Assembly: GCF_052115865.1 (NCBI RefSeq)
Contig: NZ_JBQKME010000001.1
Location: forward strand, 372,001 to 436,000
Source of the DNA: Fundicoccus_A sp052115865
Lineage (GTDB): Bacteria > Bacillota > Bacilli > Lactobacillales > Aerococcaceae
Reading direction: 5' to 3'
DNA length: 64,000 nucleotides
Below the pieces are notes generated by a model. The model searched no databases, was not told where the DNA came from, and saw only the letters and a program-made list of their open reading frames with translations. The translations under genes and the position numbers were made by a program. Positions 26,494 to 36,319 of this stretch are shown here, piece after piece (the first letter of the stretch is position 1; every line of letters begins with the position of its first letter).

Positions 26494-26522
26494 GAAAAAA
26501 GCCTCCATTAAAGGAAGCTTTT
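26494..26522 (-). terminator. Terminator of the tRNA gene
   Basis: On the minus strand AAGCTTCC pairs with GGAGGCTT around TTTAAT, followed by TTTTCTTTTC. Confidence 0.65.
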
Positions 26523-26534
26523 AAAATTATTTTA

Positions 26535-26607
26535 TAGGGGCATAGGGGATCGAACCCTAGACCCACTGATTAAGAGTCAGTTGCTCTGCCAACTGAGCTA
26601 TACCCCC
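26535..26607 (-). tRNA. tRNA-Lys (anticodon CTT)
   Basis: The minus strand folds as a full cloverleaf of 73 bases. The D-arm sequence is AGCTCAGTTGGCAGAGC. The anticodon stem is CTGA/TCAG with loop CTCTTAA, anticodon CTT. The T-arm is TAGGG-TTCGATC-CCCTA. The acceptor GGGGGTA pairs with TGCCCCT, with a G-T pair at each end region, and the discriminator is A. CCA is not encoded. It is solitary, reads lysine AAG codons, and is followed by a terminator. Confidence 0.9.
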
Positions 26608-26784
26608 GTAATGCAATAAATATATTTTACTCCTGTCAAAATAAAAAAACAAGATTTTTTTTGGAAAATCACAACACACTTTTATATTAATGGAGAAAAA
26701 ATGAATGAATCCCATCCCTCCCCAAAAACCACCTCCTTAACCCTCTCTTATAAAAAAATAAAGAATATTTTTCTAGCAAAAGTA

Positions 26785-26836
26785 TTGCATTCTATTCTGG
26801 AAACGCTTATAATATATTTTAGTGAAACGTTTCGAA
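26785..26836 (+). promoter_or_regulatory. Promoter with cre/LacI-type operators for the sugar importer
   Basis: TTGCAT (26785-26790), a 17-base spacer and TATAAT (26808-26813). GGAAACGCTTATAA overlaps the spacer and -10 box. The palindrome GAAACGTTTC is at 26824-26833, just past the start site. The arrangement is almost identical to that at 36992-37040, suggesting common repression, possibly by the LacI protein encoded at 51047. Confidence 0.7.
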
Positions 26837-26861
26837 TAAACAAATTTAAAGGAGAGTCTTT

Positions 26862-28097
26862 ATGAAGTTCATGAAAAAAATGGTTAAAGCAACCTTAGTA
26901 GGTGCATTAGGGATGCTAAGCTTTAATACAGTTGCTAGCGCTACACAAGTTCAAGCTCAAGAAGAATTAAGCGTTTGGATTATGGGGGACGGTAACGAAA
27001 ATACTCAAGCTATTTTTGATGGCTTTACAGCAGAAACTGGTATTGCGACAAATGTTCAAAGTATTCCTTGGTCTGCCGTCCATGACCGTTTACTTACAGC
27101 GGTTGCTTCTGGTGAAGGTCCAGATGTGATTCAAATGGGATCGACATTTATGGCAGAGTTCGTTGATGCAGGAGCATTAATGGATATTACGGATTATGTG
27201 ACAAACTCTGAAACCTTAGCGCCTGAAAACTTCTTTGAAGGAAATGTCAATACCACTGTTTTTGAAGATCGTTACTATGGTGTGCCTTGGTATACTGAAA
27301 CACGTGCTTTATACTACCGTACTGATTTATTAGAATCAGTTGGATATCCAGAAGGTCCTGCTAACTGGGAAGAATTATATGATGCAGCGGTTAAATTATC
27401 TGAACGTGGCGACAATATGTATGGATTCAGTGTTGAATTACCAGAGCAAAGCTACGGTTTCATGTTTGCCCGTCAAAATGGTTCACCATTAATTGAAGAT
27501 GGTAAAGCCTACGTTAACCAACCAGAATTCGTTGAAGCAATCGAATATTTACATAGTTTTGTTAAAGCAGGGGCGGCTGCCAATATGGACTTAGGTCTAG
27601 ATGTAGCTCAAACATTTGGTGGAGACGGAATTGTACCAATGTTCATCAGTGGACCTTGGATGATTAGCATCATTAATGAAAATGCTCCAGATATTGAAGG
27701 TAATTGGGCAGTTAGAACATTACCAGAAGGACCAGTTAACAACATTTCTAACACAGGTGGAGCTAACTTAGCCGTTTGGAATGGTTCTGACAATGTTGAT
27801 GCAGCAATTCAATTAATTGACTACATGTTAACACCAGAAAGCTTGTTAACTTTCTACGAAACATCTAGTTCTTTACCAGCACGTGAAGTGGTTTGGGAAG
27901 AAAATGTTTTACAAGAAGAACATATCTCTGCTTTTGGTGAACAACTTGAAAACTCAGAACATATGCCATTAATTACTCAATGGGATGCGGTAGCTCAAGC
28001 TTACTTATCAGCCTATGAACAAATTATGGTAGGTGGTGCAGATATACAAGCTACACTTGATCAATTGAATGGAGAAATTGAAAGTCTTATTCAATAA
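26862..28097 (+). CDS. ABC transporter sugar-binding protein (family 1), non-lipoprotein type
   Basis: A 411-residue solute-binding protein for an oligosaccharide importer. The mature part shows the family 1 pattern: ELSVWIMGDGNENTQAIFDGFTAETGI, GPDVIQMGSTFMAEF, GVPWYTETRALYYRTDLL and PVNNISNTGGANLAVW. The signal peptide is basic MKFMKKMVK, then a hydrophobic core, then ASATQVQAQEE, with expected signal peptidase I cleavage before Gln. There is no lipobox cysteine, which is unusual for a Gram-positive binding protein. It leads an operon with two permeases and a GH94 phosphorylase, so sophoro-oligosaccharides are the likely ligand. A hairpin follows the gene and probably lowers downstream expression. 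Confidence 0.9.
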   Translation: MKFMKKMVKATLVGALGMLSFNTVASATQVQAQEELSVWIMGDGNENTQAIFDGFTAETGIATNVQSIPWSAVHDRLLTAVASGEGPDVIQMGSTFMAEFVDAGALMDITDYVTNSETLAPENFFEGNVNTTVFEDRYYGVPWYTETRALYYRTDLLESVGYPEGPANWEELYDAAVKLSERGDNMYGFSVELPEQSYGFMFARQNGSPLIEDGKAYVNQPEFVEAIEYLHSFVKAGAAANMDLGLDVAQTFGGDGIVPMFISGPWMISIINENAPDIEGNWAVRTLPEGPVNNISNTGGANLAVWNGSDNVDAAIQLIDYMLTPESLLTFYETSSSLPAREVVWEENVLQEEHISAFGEQLENSEHMPLITQWDAVAQAYLSAYEQIMVGGADIQATLDQLNGEIESLIQ

Positions 28098-28114
28098 TTA
28101 AGTTGGCGATAACA

Positions 28115-28153
28115 TTGGCAACTGGACTGCTGTTCGGTTGCCATTTGTTTTTA
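28115..28153 (+). terminator. Attenuating hairpin between binding protein and permease genes
   Basis: TTGGCAAC pairs with GTTGCCA across an enclosed loop and is followed by TTTGTTTTT. It is probably a partial terminator that keeps the binding protein in excess over the permeases. Confidence 0.65.
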
Positions 28154-28169
28154 TATGAGGAGGAAAGTA

Positions 28170-29054
28170 ATGAAACATAAATATGCACCGTATTTATTTA
28201 TCGCACCTGCATTTATTTTATTAATTATGTTTTCGTTAGTGCCGATAGTCATTTCACTTGTGATCAGTTTTACAGATATGAACTTAGCCGGTTTAGCTGA
28301 TTATTCACGGATAAATTTTATTGGCTCAGAAAATTATACGAATATTATTAACGACCCTGTCTTTTTAACATCCATTAAAAATACACTTTATTATGCCATT
28401 ATTGGGGTGCCGCTTGTTTTAATGTTGTCGATGGCATTAGCGATATTTATTAATATGGGGAATAATCGTTATTTTTCATTGATGCGTTTAGTATTTTATT
28501 CACCATCAATTACGAATATTGTGGCGGTTGCGATTGTTTGGAACTTTATTTTTAATCCGAACCAAAGTATTGGGCTATTAAATCAATTGTTAGGTTATGT
28601 TGGAGTTGGACCAATTGGTTGGTTAACGGATCCAAATATTTCTAAATTATCGCTGATTGTTTTAGCCGTTTGGAAGGGAATTGGGATTAATATGTTAATT
28701 TTTTCTGCCGCCCTACAAAATATTCCAGACACTATTTATGAAGCAGCTGACCTTGATGGAGCCAATAAATGGCAACAAATCCGCCATATCACGATCCCAC
28801 AATTAAAATTCTCAACATTTTTTGTGTTAGTGACAACGATTATTGGCTGGCTACAATTCTTTGAAGAACCATTTATTATGACCGAGGGTGGACCATTAAA
28901 CTCAACGATGAGTGTGTCATTATTTATTTACCGTAATGGTTTCCAATTGAACCGATTTGGTTATGCTGCAGCAGGTTCTTTGTTACTTTTTGTAGTAATA
29001 ATTGGGGCAACCATTGTTCAAATGCGTATCCAAAATCGCTCAAAAGAGCAGTAG
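28170..29054 (+). CDS. ABC transporter permease, MalF type
   Basis: About 294 residues with six predicted membrane segments. The cytoplasmic EAA loop reads YEAADLDGANKWQQIRHITIPQL, which docks to the ATPase. ATG 28170 is chosen because GAGGAGG lies seven bases upstream; an earlier ATG at 28155 overlaps that site. It pairs with the next gene as the membrane channel for the sugar bound by the 26862 protein. No ATPase gene is nearby, so a shared MsmX/MsmK-type ATPase encoded elsewhere is expected. Confidence 0.9.
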   Translation: MKHKYAPYLFIAPAFILLIMFSLVPIVISLVISFTDMNLAGLADYSRINFIGSENYTNIINDPVFLTSIKNTLYYAIIGVPLVLMLSMALAIFINMGNNRYFSLMRLVFYSPSITNIVAVAIVWNFIFNPNQSIGLLNQLLGYVGVGPIGWLTDPNISKLSLIVLAVWKGIGINMLIFSAALQNIPDTIYEAADLDGANKWQQIRHITIPQLKFSTFFVLVTTIIGWLQFFEEPFIMTEGGPLNSTMSVSLFIYRNGFQLNRFGYAAAGSLLLFVVIIGATIVQMRIQNRSKEQ

Positions 29055-29070
29055 AAAGGAAGGTTTGTCA

Positions 29071-29892
29071 ATGTTACATGTTAGTCGAAATACAAAAATC
29101 GTACTCGGTATTGTTTTAGCACTATGGGGCTTTTTAACATTCTTTCCTTTTATTTGGATGATTTCTGCTTCATTTAAAACTAATGCTGAAATTACGTCAC
29201 AAGGGATATCGATTGTTCCTTTGGAACCTACACTTAATAACTTTAAGGAACTATTTGATAGATTAAACTTCGATGTTTATTTAAAAAACACTGTAATTGT
29301 AACACTTTTGAGTTTTACAGGTTTACTGATTAACTCGATGGCAGGATTTGGTTTTGCTCGTTATGATTTTAAAGGAAAAAATGTTTTATTCTTAGCTGTC
29401 TTAGCCACCATGATGATCCCAAGTCAAGTGACCATGATTCCAGTTTATTTAATGTTAACTAAAATGGGACTGACGAATAGTTACTTAGGGATTGTTTTAC
29501 CAGGATTAAGTTCAGCCTTTAATATTTTCTTATTCCGTCAATTCTTTGAAAATATCTCTGAGGAATTATTTGAAGCGGCTCGTTTAGATGGTGCCAGTGA
29601 GTGGTTTGTCTTCTTTAGAGTAGGCTTACCTTTATCACGTCCAATCTTAGCCGTTCAAGCTTTACTAACCTTCATCGGTGGTTGGAATTCATTCTTATGG
29701 CCATTAATTATTGCTAATGATCAACGTTTTTATACCTTATCAGTTGGTTTACAATTATTACAAGGTCAACATGGTACCAATTATGCCTTACAAATGGCAG
29801 GGGCCACCTTTATGATTATTCCAATTTTATTCCTATTTATCGTATTCCAAAAATATATTTTATCTGGATTTGATATTAGTGGTGGAAAATAA
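29071..29892 (+). CDS. ABC transporter permease, MalG type
   Basis: About 273 residues with six membrane segments. The EAA loop is FEAARLDGASEWFVFFRVGLPLSRP. ATG 29071 follows GAAAGGAAGG and is preferred to in-frame starts inside the preceding gene; 16 bases separate it from the upstream stop. Second half of the permease pair of this importer. Confidence 0.9.
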   Translation: MLHVSRNTKIVLGIVLALWGFLTFFPFIWMISASFKTNAEITSQGISIVPLEPTLNNFKELFDRLNFDVYLKNTVIVTLLSFTGLLINSMAGFGFARYDFKGKNVLFLAVLATMMIPSQVTMIPVYLMLTKMGLTNSYLGIVLPGLSSAFNIFLFRQFFENISEELFEAARLDGASEWFVFFRVGLPLSRPILAVQALLTFIGGWNSFLWPLIIANDQRFYTLSVGLQLLQGQHGTNYALQMAGATFMIIPILFLFIVFQKYILSGFDISGGK

Positions 29893-29944
29893 TCCAAGTC
29901 AATCGTACTGTTTCAAAATCAATAACTAAAAAGTGAGGGCTATT

Positions 29945-32900
29945 ATGGAAAATAAATATCACAATAACCAAAAAGTCACGTTGTCAAATCAATCGATCGA
30001 AGTCCAATTCAAACCAACAGGTGAACTGTTTCATATTACAAGTGAACCAATTATGGTGAACCAAGTTGAAACAACCAACTTAGATGGTTCGTTGAATCAA
30101 ATTTACATGCGTGTGTTAGAAGATGGCAAAGTAAAAACTGCGCATCCATTAATGGGACTTGCTTCACAAAGTCAATTTTCAGTTGCTGAAAATCAAGTGA
30201 GATGGCAAGGTGAAGTTGAGGGCATTCACTATTCACTTTACTTCCAATTAAGTCAAAAATTAAATGCTTGGTATTGGACCATTGAAATTGCAAGTGATAA
30301 AGATGTAACCGTTGATTTCTTATATGGCCAAGATATCGGTTTATCTGCTAAAGGTGCCATCCAATCGAATGAAGCTTATGTATCACAATATATTGATCAT
30401 AATGCCATGGAAGGGCCAAACGGTTTTGCGATTTTATCACGTCAAACGCAACCACAACATGAGCATACTTTCCCTTATTTGCAACAAGGTAGTTTTAATA
30501 AAGTTGTATCCTACTCAACAGATGGTTTTCAATTTTTCGGAAATGATTATAAGTTAACGGATGAACCGGTAGCTTTAGAACAAACCGAATTAGCGAACGA
30601 AGTATTACAGTATGAATTTGCTTATACTGGTTTACTGCTTGAGCCAATTGAATTAACCGCTAATGAAAGCCAAGAAGTTGTTTTCTATAATTATTATGAA
30701 GCTGATCATGAAGAGGCAATCACAGCCCTTGAATTCTTAGAGGACATTGAAATGGACTATGAAGCAGTTGAACGAGTAGACAAATTTGACGAAGCTCCTG
30801 CTATTTCACTTAAAGACAATCATGGTGGTTTGCTAGTAGGCGAGCCTTTATCAGCTGAAGAATTGAATAAAAGATACCCAAGTCAAGAATTAGTCGAAAA
30901 AGATGAAGATAATCAACTTCTTTCATTCTTTACAGATGAACACGCTCATGTCGTTTTACAAGCTAAAGAAAGCTTGATGCAACGTCAACATGGGCATATT
31001 CTATTCTCTAAAACGGAAGTGACGGTAGATAATCCTATTATCTCGACGACTGCTTGGATGGATGGGGTATTTAATTCGCAAGTGGTAATTGGAAATACTT
31101 CAATGAATAAATGGATTACCAATACACGTAACCCATTAAATATCCTAATGACATCTGGTCAAAGAATTTACGTTAAAATCAATGACCAATGGAAACTATT
31201 AGCGATGCCATCTGTATTTGAAATTGGCAATCATTATGTAAAATGGATTTACCAACTTGAAGATGATGTTTTAGAAGTTTTAACTTATACATTAGCGGAT
31301 AGTAATACCATAAAACTTGTTGTAAAAAGTGAAGCGAACAAAGAATATCTATATCTAATTATGCAACAAGTGATTATGAATGAAGCTGAAAACCGTTCAG
31401 GCTATGCTTATGATGTCAAAGATAATCTTATTGAATTCAAGGCGGTTGAACCATCGATTATTTATCATGTAATGCCGGACTTGAGATTTTATCTTAATGT
31501 TGAAACCAATGGTGGGGCATTTAGCGTCACTGACGAGACGGAACTGCTTGAAGGTTTAGCAGAAGCTGGGCAAGAAGCAGAGTTATTTATTTTAAAGGTT
31601 GAAAAAACAGCGGACTTTGAATTAACAATTCAAGGCACGATTGATGGGCAGGCTTACAAAAATGAGCTCGCGACTTTTGATGAAGCACATGCCGCTTTCA
31701 ATGAGTATTTTGGTCGTTTGACGCAACAATTGCAATTTGATTTTGGTTCTGAAAATCAAACCCTAACTAATAAATACAACAGCTTATTATATTGGTACAC
31801 GCACAACATGTTGGTGCATTATTTGGTGCCGCATGGTTTGGAACAGTATGGTGGAGCTGCTTGGGGAACGCGTGATGTGTCACAAGGACCTGTGGAGTTT
31901 TTCCTAACGATGCAGCATTTCGATGTGGTCAAAGATATTATTACGAAAATCTACTCACATCAATTTGTGGAAGATGGTAATTGGCCACAATGGTTTATGT
32001 TTGATCAATATTCAAATATTCAAGCGGGCGAAAGTCATGGTGATATAATTGTATGGCCGTTGAAAGTTGTTGCGGAATATATTAAAGCAACAGATGATAT
32101 TAGCATTTTAGATATTGAATTGCCTTATATGTCACATGCAACCAAAGCTTATACGGAAGAAAAAGAAAGCTTATTGCTACATATTCAAAAACAACTCTTG
32201 TACATTACCAACCATTTCTTAGAAGGTACTTTCTTATCTTCTTATGGCGATGGCGATTGGGACGATACGTTACAGCCGTATAATGAGCGTTTGAGATCAC
32301 ACATGGCAAGTTCTTGGACAGTACAACTAACTTATCAAGCTTTGGTTATGTTTGCGGATGGCATTAAGTCGCATAATGAAAAAACAGCCGAGCAAATTTA
32401 TGGCTTAGCTGAAGCGATTCGTGGTGATGTGAATAAATATATCTTATCTGATGACGTTGTACCAGGTTTTGTTTACCAAACTGAATCCGGTGAATTTACC
32501 TATATGATTCACCCAAGCGATGAGCAATCAGATATCGATTATCGCTTATTACCAATGATTCAAGGGATGACCAGTGAGTTATTTAGTAAAGAACAAGTGG
32601 AATCGCATTATGAAATCATTAAGGAACACTTGTTATTCCCAGATGGGGCTCACTTAATGAATCAACCTGCGACGTATAAAGGTGGGGTAAGTACTAATTA
32701 TAAACGTGCTGAACAAGCCTCAACATTTGGCCGTGAAGTAGGTCTACAATATGTCCATGCACACATTCGTTTTGTTGAAGCCATGGCAAAAATTGGTAAA
32801 AATGCCTTAACGTTTGACGGTTTAGAAACGATTAACCCGATTTTAATCCAAGATAAAGTGCCAAATGCCTTAACCCGTCAAAGTAATGCTTACTTTAGTA

Positions 32901-33334
32901 GTTCTGATGGTCAATTTAATGATCGCTACCAAGCCCAAGAAAACTTCAAGAAATTACAAACAGGTGAAGTTGCGGTAATGGGTGGTTGGAGAATTTATTC
33001 AAGTGGACCAGGAATTTACTTGAATCAATTAATCAGTAATGTTTTAGGTATTCGTACCTTAAACAATGGTTTAGTGATTGATCCGGTTTTAGCAACTGAA
33101 TTTGATGGCTTAAGCATGCGCTTTGCTTTTGCTGATAAACCAGTTAACTTTACATTCCATGCGACTGAAGGCGACTTGGAAGTTAAAGTGAATGGTGAGG
33201 TGCCAACAACTGAGAAGCTAGAAAATCCATATCGTTCAGGCGGCCTGTACTTAACGCAAGAAGTGTTGGCGACTGCCTTGTCTAGCGACAACAATCAGAT
33301 TGATATTTATTACCCACAATATTCTAATAAATAA
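29945..33334 (+). CDS. GH94 family 1,2-beta-oligoglucan phosphorylase
   Basis: About 1129 residues, matching in length the 1,2-beta-oligoglucan (sophoro-oligosaccharide) phosphorylase of Listeria innocua, a GH94 enzyme of about 1,110 residues. These enzymes phosphorolyse beta-1,2-glucans to glucose-1-phosphate in the cytoplasm. The catalytic (alpha/alpha)6 region contains HGLEQYGGAAWGTRDVSQGP, DGNWPQWFMFDQY, ESHGDIIVWPLK and GDGDWDDTLQP, with the DWDDT at residues 771-775 holding the probable general acid. There is no signal peptide. ATG 29945 follows GTGAGGG, 52 bases after the MalG-type gene. The context of an oligosaccharide importer supports the call; another GH94 linkage specificity remains possible. 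Confidence 0.85.
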   Translation: MENKYHNNQKVTLSNQSIEVQFKPTGELFHITSEPIMVNQVETTNLDGSLNQIYMRVLEDGKVKTAHPLMGLASQSQFSVAENQVRWQGEVEGIHYSLYFQLSQKLNAWYWTIEIASDKDVTVDFLYGQDIGLSAKGAIQSNEAYVSQYIDHNAMEGPNGFAILSRQTQPQHEHTFPYLQQGSFNKVVSYSTDGFQFFGNDYKLTDEPVALEQTELANEVLQYEFAYTGLLLEPIELTANESQEVVFYNYYEADHEEAITALEFLEDIEMDYEAVERVDKFDEAPAISLKDNHGGLLVGEPLSAEELNKRYPSQELVEKDEDNQLLSFFTDEHAHVVLQAKESLMQRQHGHILFSKTEVTVDNPIISTTAWMDGVFNSQVVIGNTSMNKWITNTRNPLNILMTSGQRIYVKINDQWKLLAMPSVFEIGNHYVKWIYQLEDDVLEVLTYTLADSNTIKLVVKSEANKEYLYLIMQQVIMNEAENRSGYAYDVKDNLIEFKAVEPSIIYHVMPDLRFYLNVETNGGAFSVTDETELLEGLAEAGQEAELFILKVEKTADFELTIQGTIDGQAYKNELATFDEAHAAFNEYFGRLTQQLQFDFGSENQTLTNKYNSLLYWYTHNMLVHYLVPHGLEQYGGAAWGTRDVSQGPVEFFLTMQHFDVVKDIITKIYSHQFVEDGNWPQWFMFDQYSNIQAGESHGDIIVWPLKVVAEYIKATDDISILDIELPYMSHATKAYTEEKESLLLHIQKQLLYITNHFLEGTFLSSYGDGDWDDTLQPYNERLRSHMASSWTVQLTYQALVMFADGIKSHNEKTAEQIYGLAEAIRGDVNKYILSDDVVPGFVYQTESGEFTYMIHPSDEQSDIDYRLLPMIQGMTSELFSKEQVESHYEIIKEHLLFPDGAHLMNQPATYKGGVSTNYKRAEQASTFGREVGLQYVHAHIRFVEAMAKIGKNALTFDGLETINPILIQDKVPNALTRQSNAYFSSSDGQFNDRYQAQENFKKLQTGEVAVMGGWRIYSSGPGIYLNQLISNVLGIRTLNNGLVIDPVLATEFDGLSMRFAFADKPVNFTFHATEGDLEVKVNGEVPTTEKLENPYRSGGLYLTQEVLATALSSDNNQIDIYYPQYSNK

Positions 33335-33346
33335 CTCTCTTAATAA

Positions 33347-33388
33347 ATCAGTACAAACATTTTATGGTGTTTGTGCTGATTTTTTTAT
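33347..33388 (+). terminator. Intrinsic terminator after the GH94 gene
   Basis: ATCAGTACAAACA pairs with TGTTTGTGCTGAT (one G-T pair), followed by TTTTTT. Confidence 0.88.
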
Positions 33389-33490
33389 TGTTGCTGATAG
33401 TGTGTTAAGGAGTTGGAGTCAATAAAATTTTATTATTTGATATTATAAAAAGGATTAGTTAATTGTTTTTTTAAAAAAAGAAGGTTTTAC

Positions 33491-34015
33491 ATGAACGAAA
33501 TTGCATATTTATTTCTGATTATTGTCATTGGATATTTGATTGGAAGCATTAATTTTTTGGGAATCAAATTTGGCAACTCAGCCGTTTTATTAGTGACCTT
33601 AGTTTTTGGACATTTTGGTGTCGTAGTATCAGAATTTATCGGAAACTTTGGCTTCGTCATATTTTTATTCGCTGTTGACTTATCGGCTGGTCATACTTTT
33701 TTACATTACTTTAAAAACAATGGGATTGCATTTGTTACCATGTCTGCCTTGGTCATTATTTCAGTTGGTATATTGACCGCCTTTAATGTCATCTTGTTTG
33801 ACTTGCCCTTAGATTTAACTTTAGGAATCATAGCGGCGAGTATGACAAGCTCTCCGGCACTAGCAGCCGCACAAGATATCGGAGCAGGTCAGTTGGCAAC
33901 TATTGGTTATGGTTTAACCTATGTGTTTGGTGTCGTATTCTTTCTACAAATTATGCCACGTTTATTTAAAGTAGACCGTGAAAGAGAGCTACAAAAACTG
34001 AAACTTCTAAAATAA
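33491..34015 (+). pseudogene. AspT/YidE-family transporter, N-terminal membrane half
   Basis: A 174-residue membrane protein with about five helices. FGNSAVLLVTLVFGHFGVVV and GIIAASMTSSPALAAAQD are the AspT/YidE duplication-domain pattern. A normal transporter of this family has two such domains joined by about 180 residues of RCK/TrkA_C-type cytoplasmic domain in one 530-560 residue chain. Here the first half stops at 34015, shortly after VDRERELQKLK, where the cytoplasmic domain should begin. The matching second half follows in another frame. A deletion of the middle is the simplest reading; two separately made halves acting together cannot be excluded. Confidence 0.65.
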
Positions 34016-34049
34016 AGATCGAAAGATATTACCTTTAAATTTAATCAAT

Positions 34050-34604
34050 TTGAATAAATGTGGAATTCTAGTCTTTGTTTTAACCGCTTTTCTCGGTATT
34101 TTGTTTGGTAGTATCAAAGTTCCTATTGGTAATAATGTGATATTTAGTTTTGGTAATTCAGGTGGTCCTTTGATTGTTGGACTCATTATTGGTCATTTCC
34201 GTCGAATTAGCAAAATCAACCTCGATATATCAAAATCGCATTTAGATCTGTTGCGAAATTTAGGTCTGGTCTTATTTTTAATACGATATGGTGTTGATGC
34301 AGGAGCAGGCTTTATTGAAGTCATTGAAGAATACGGTATCTTATTATTCCTATTAGGCGTGGTTATGACGACGCTTATGTGTTTGTTAAGTTTTTCCTTA
34401 GCTTATTATGTGTTCAAAATCCCACTATTTGGCGCTTTAGCTTGTTCCACAGGCGCTATGACAGCAGCACCGGCATTCGGTTCACTGATTGCTACAGTAG
34501 AATCCGATGAAGTAGCCCCTTTTTATGCAGCCTGCCATCCTTTTGCCGTTATTATATTAGTCTTTATTCCTCAAAATACTGACTATGATTTTATAGCCGT
34601 CTAA
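34050..34604 (+). pseudogene. AspT/YidE-family transporter, C-terminal membrane half
   Basis: A 184-residue second AspT/YidE domain: GNNVIFSFGNSGGPLIVGLIIGHF, NLGLVLFLIRYGVDAGAGF and ALACSTGAMTAAPAFGSLI. The frame is open from about 34020 without a convincing ribosome site; the first usable start is TTG 34050. It lies 34 bases after the end of the N-terminal half and lacks the intervening cytoplasmic domain. Probably the 3-prime remnant of one damaged transporter gene. A terminator follows at 34655. Confidence 0.6.
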
Positions 34605-34654
34605 AAATAAATATCTTCGGAAACTGGATGGGCAAAAGATTTCAGTTAAATAAA

Positions 34655-34698
34655 AAGAAATTACTAGTTCACTGATGAGTTAGTAATTTCTTTTTTTG
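34655..34698 (+). terminator. Intrinsic terminator after the AspT remnant
   Basis: AAGAAATTACTA pairs with TAGTAATTTCTT, followed by TTTTT. Confidence 0.87.
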
Positions 34699-34748
34699 TG
34701 TTGTAACCGAGGTAAGGTGTTTTTAATGTCGGTGAACGAAGTTGTTGG

Positions 34749-34958
34749 CCTACAATAACTGGCTTTAATGTATGTGAAAGATGGCGTTGACCTACAATAA
34801 TTGGCTTTAATGTATGTAAAAGATGGCGTTGACCTACATTAAACGACTTTAATGTAGGTGAACGAAGCCGATGGCATACAATAACTGACTTTAATGTATG
34901 TGAACGAAGTTGTTGACCTACAATAACCGCTTTTAATCGGTGAACGAAGCAGTTAGTC
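34749..34958. repeat. Tandem palindromic array, family A (five 42-base units)
   Basis: Units start at 34749, 34791, 34833, 34875 and 34917, exactly 42 bases apart. The best unit has CCTACATTAAA and TTTAATGTAGG arms around ACGAC. Point changes between units are often not compensated. Open frames across it merely follow the repeat. Confidence 0.9.
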
Positions 34959-35019
34959 AAGTCCATAAAATTGTGTAAATTGAATAAGTTGCGGTTCTGA
35001 CGTAAAAATGTCTATTAAG

Positions 35020-35335
35020 TGCCAGAATAGCACTGGATCAGACGGAAAGTAGCCTGTTATTCGTCAGATTGGCCCTAGATCAGACGAAACCTTGCCAGTT
35101 ATTCGTCAGATTGGTCCTGAATCAGACGAAAAGTAGCCTGTTGTTCGTCAGATTGGCCCTGGATCAGACGAAACCTTGCCAGTTATTCGTCAGATTGGCC
35201 CTGGATTAGACGAAAAGTATCCTGTTATTCGTCAGATTGGCTCTGGATTAGACGAAAAGTAGCCAGTTATTCGTCAGATTGGCCCTGGATCAGACGAAAA
35301 GTATCCTGTTATTCGTCTAATCAGTCTTGGGTTCT
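35020..35335. repeat. Tandem palindromic array, family B (seven 42-base units)
   Basis: CGTCAGATT recurs at 35062, 35104, 35146, 35188, 35230 and 35272, with a variant at 35314, exactly 42 bases apart. Each unit pairs TTCGTCAGAT with ATCAGACGAA around TGGCCCTGG. Alternate units differ in the linker (GTAGCCTGTT or CCTTGCCAGTT), indicating duplication of two-unit blocks. Confidence 0.9.
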
Positions 35336-35395
35336 CAACTGTCAGGTCTCTTGACTGTAAGTTTAGGACCTAAATTGACGATTGTAGGGCGTTGA

Positions 35396-35500
35396 CCTAC
35401 AATAACAGCTATAATGTCGGTGAACGAAGCCGTTGACCGACATTAAACGACTTTAATGACAGTGGACACAACCGTCGACCGACAATAAGCCTCCCAAATA
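35396..35500. repeat. Second family A array (about three units)
   Basis: GACCTACAAT or GACCGACATT units start at 35396, 35437 and 35479 and are related to the array at 34749, separated from it by family B. Together with the two neighbouring arrays it fills most of the 1 kb between the AspT remnant and nagB; nothing else was seen there. Confidence 0.8.
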
Positions 35501-35617
35501 TCAGTCAAACCCCCAATTAACCGACAATACCCGTCCTTAATCTCACTCAGAATCCAAAACTCAACAAAAAATGCCAACCATGCACCAGCATAGTTAGCAC
35601 TCAAAAAGAGATAGTTA

Positions 35618-36319
35618 TTAGATTAAAGCGGCCGCAGCTTCATCAACAATGACTGTTACATTTGGGTGATCGACGAGTACAGTTGATGGAATGGCTTCAT
35701 CTGGAGTATGAGCTGTCACTAAATCTTTCACAGCTTGAGCCTTGGCTTCACCAAAAGCCAGTAAAATAATTTTTTCACCTTTCATGATTGAACTCAAGCC
35801 CATCGTATAGGCAAAACGTGGAACATCTTCTTCTTTTTCGAAGAAACGCTTATTCGCTTGAATCGTTGAATCGGTTAGTTCAACTTTATGCGTCACTGAA
35901 TCTAAAGGTGTGCCAGGCTCGTTAAATGCAATATGCCCATTTGAACCAATCCCTAAAATTTGTAAGTCAACCGGATTTTCAGCTAAGACTTTTTCATAAG
36001 CTTCAATTTCAGCAGCTTCTTCATTTAAACCATCTGGCACATACGAAGCCTTAAAAGGTTTAGCATTAAACAATTTTTGCTCCATAAAGTAACGATAGCT
36101 TTGTTCATGGTCGCCAGCTAGGCCCACATATTCATCCAAATTCACTGAAACAGCATCGGAAAAATCAACATCACTCTCACTTAACATTTCATACACCAGT
36201 TCAGGCGTAGACCCCGTTGCTAAACCGAAAACTTTTGCACCGCCATCAAGAGCTTCACGAATCAATTCATAAGCTTTTTGTGATCCTTCTTCTTTGTTTT
36301 TAACCCTAATAATTTCCAT
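35618..36319 (-). CDS. nagB: Glucosamine-6-phosphate deaminase
   Basis: A 233-residue NagB. It converts GlcN-6-phosphate to fructose-6-phosphate and ammonia in the cytoplasm. Motifs are GLATGSTPELVYE (residues 32-44), VNLDEYVGL with the catalytic Asp, and LGIGSNGHIAFNEPG. The length is that of the short Gram-positive type. ATG at 36319 after AGGAGCG. It stands alone on the minus strand and would feed the GlcNAc released by the N-glycan locus into glycolysis, after kinase and NagA steps that are not encoded in this window. Confidence 0.95.
   Translation of the reverse strand: MEIIRVKNKEEGSQKAYELIREALDGGAKVFGLATGSTPELVYEMLSESDVDFSDAVSVNLDEYVGLAGDHEQSYRYFMEQKLFNAKPFKASYVPDGLNEEAAEIEAYEKVLAENPVDLQILGIGSNGHIAFNEPGTPLDSVTHKVELTDSTIQANKRFFEKEEDVPRFAYTMGLSSIMKGEKIILLAFGEAKAQAVKDLVTAHTPDEAIPSTVLVDHPNVTVIVDEAAAALI

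Noticed and set aside
34664..34966. 100-codon minus-strand frame through the repeat array
   Set aside because: It is a repeat translated (HTLKPVIVGQ repeated) without a ribosome site; 42 is divisible by 3, so the frame stays open by chance.
34749..35500. CRISPR array
   Set aside because: The units are tandem and contiguous, with a constant 42-base period and no unique spacers between conserved repeats; no cas genes are in the window.
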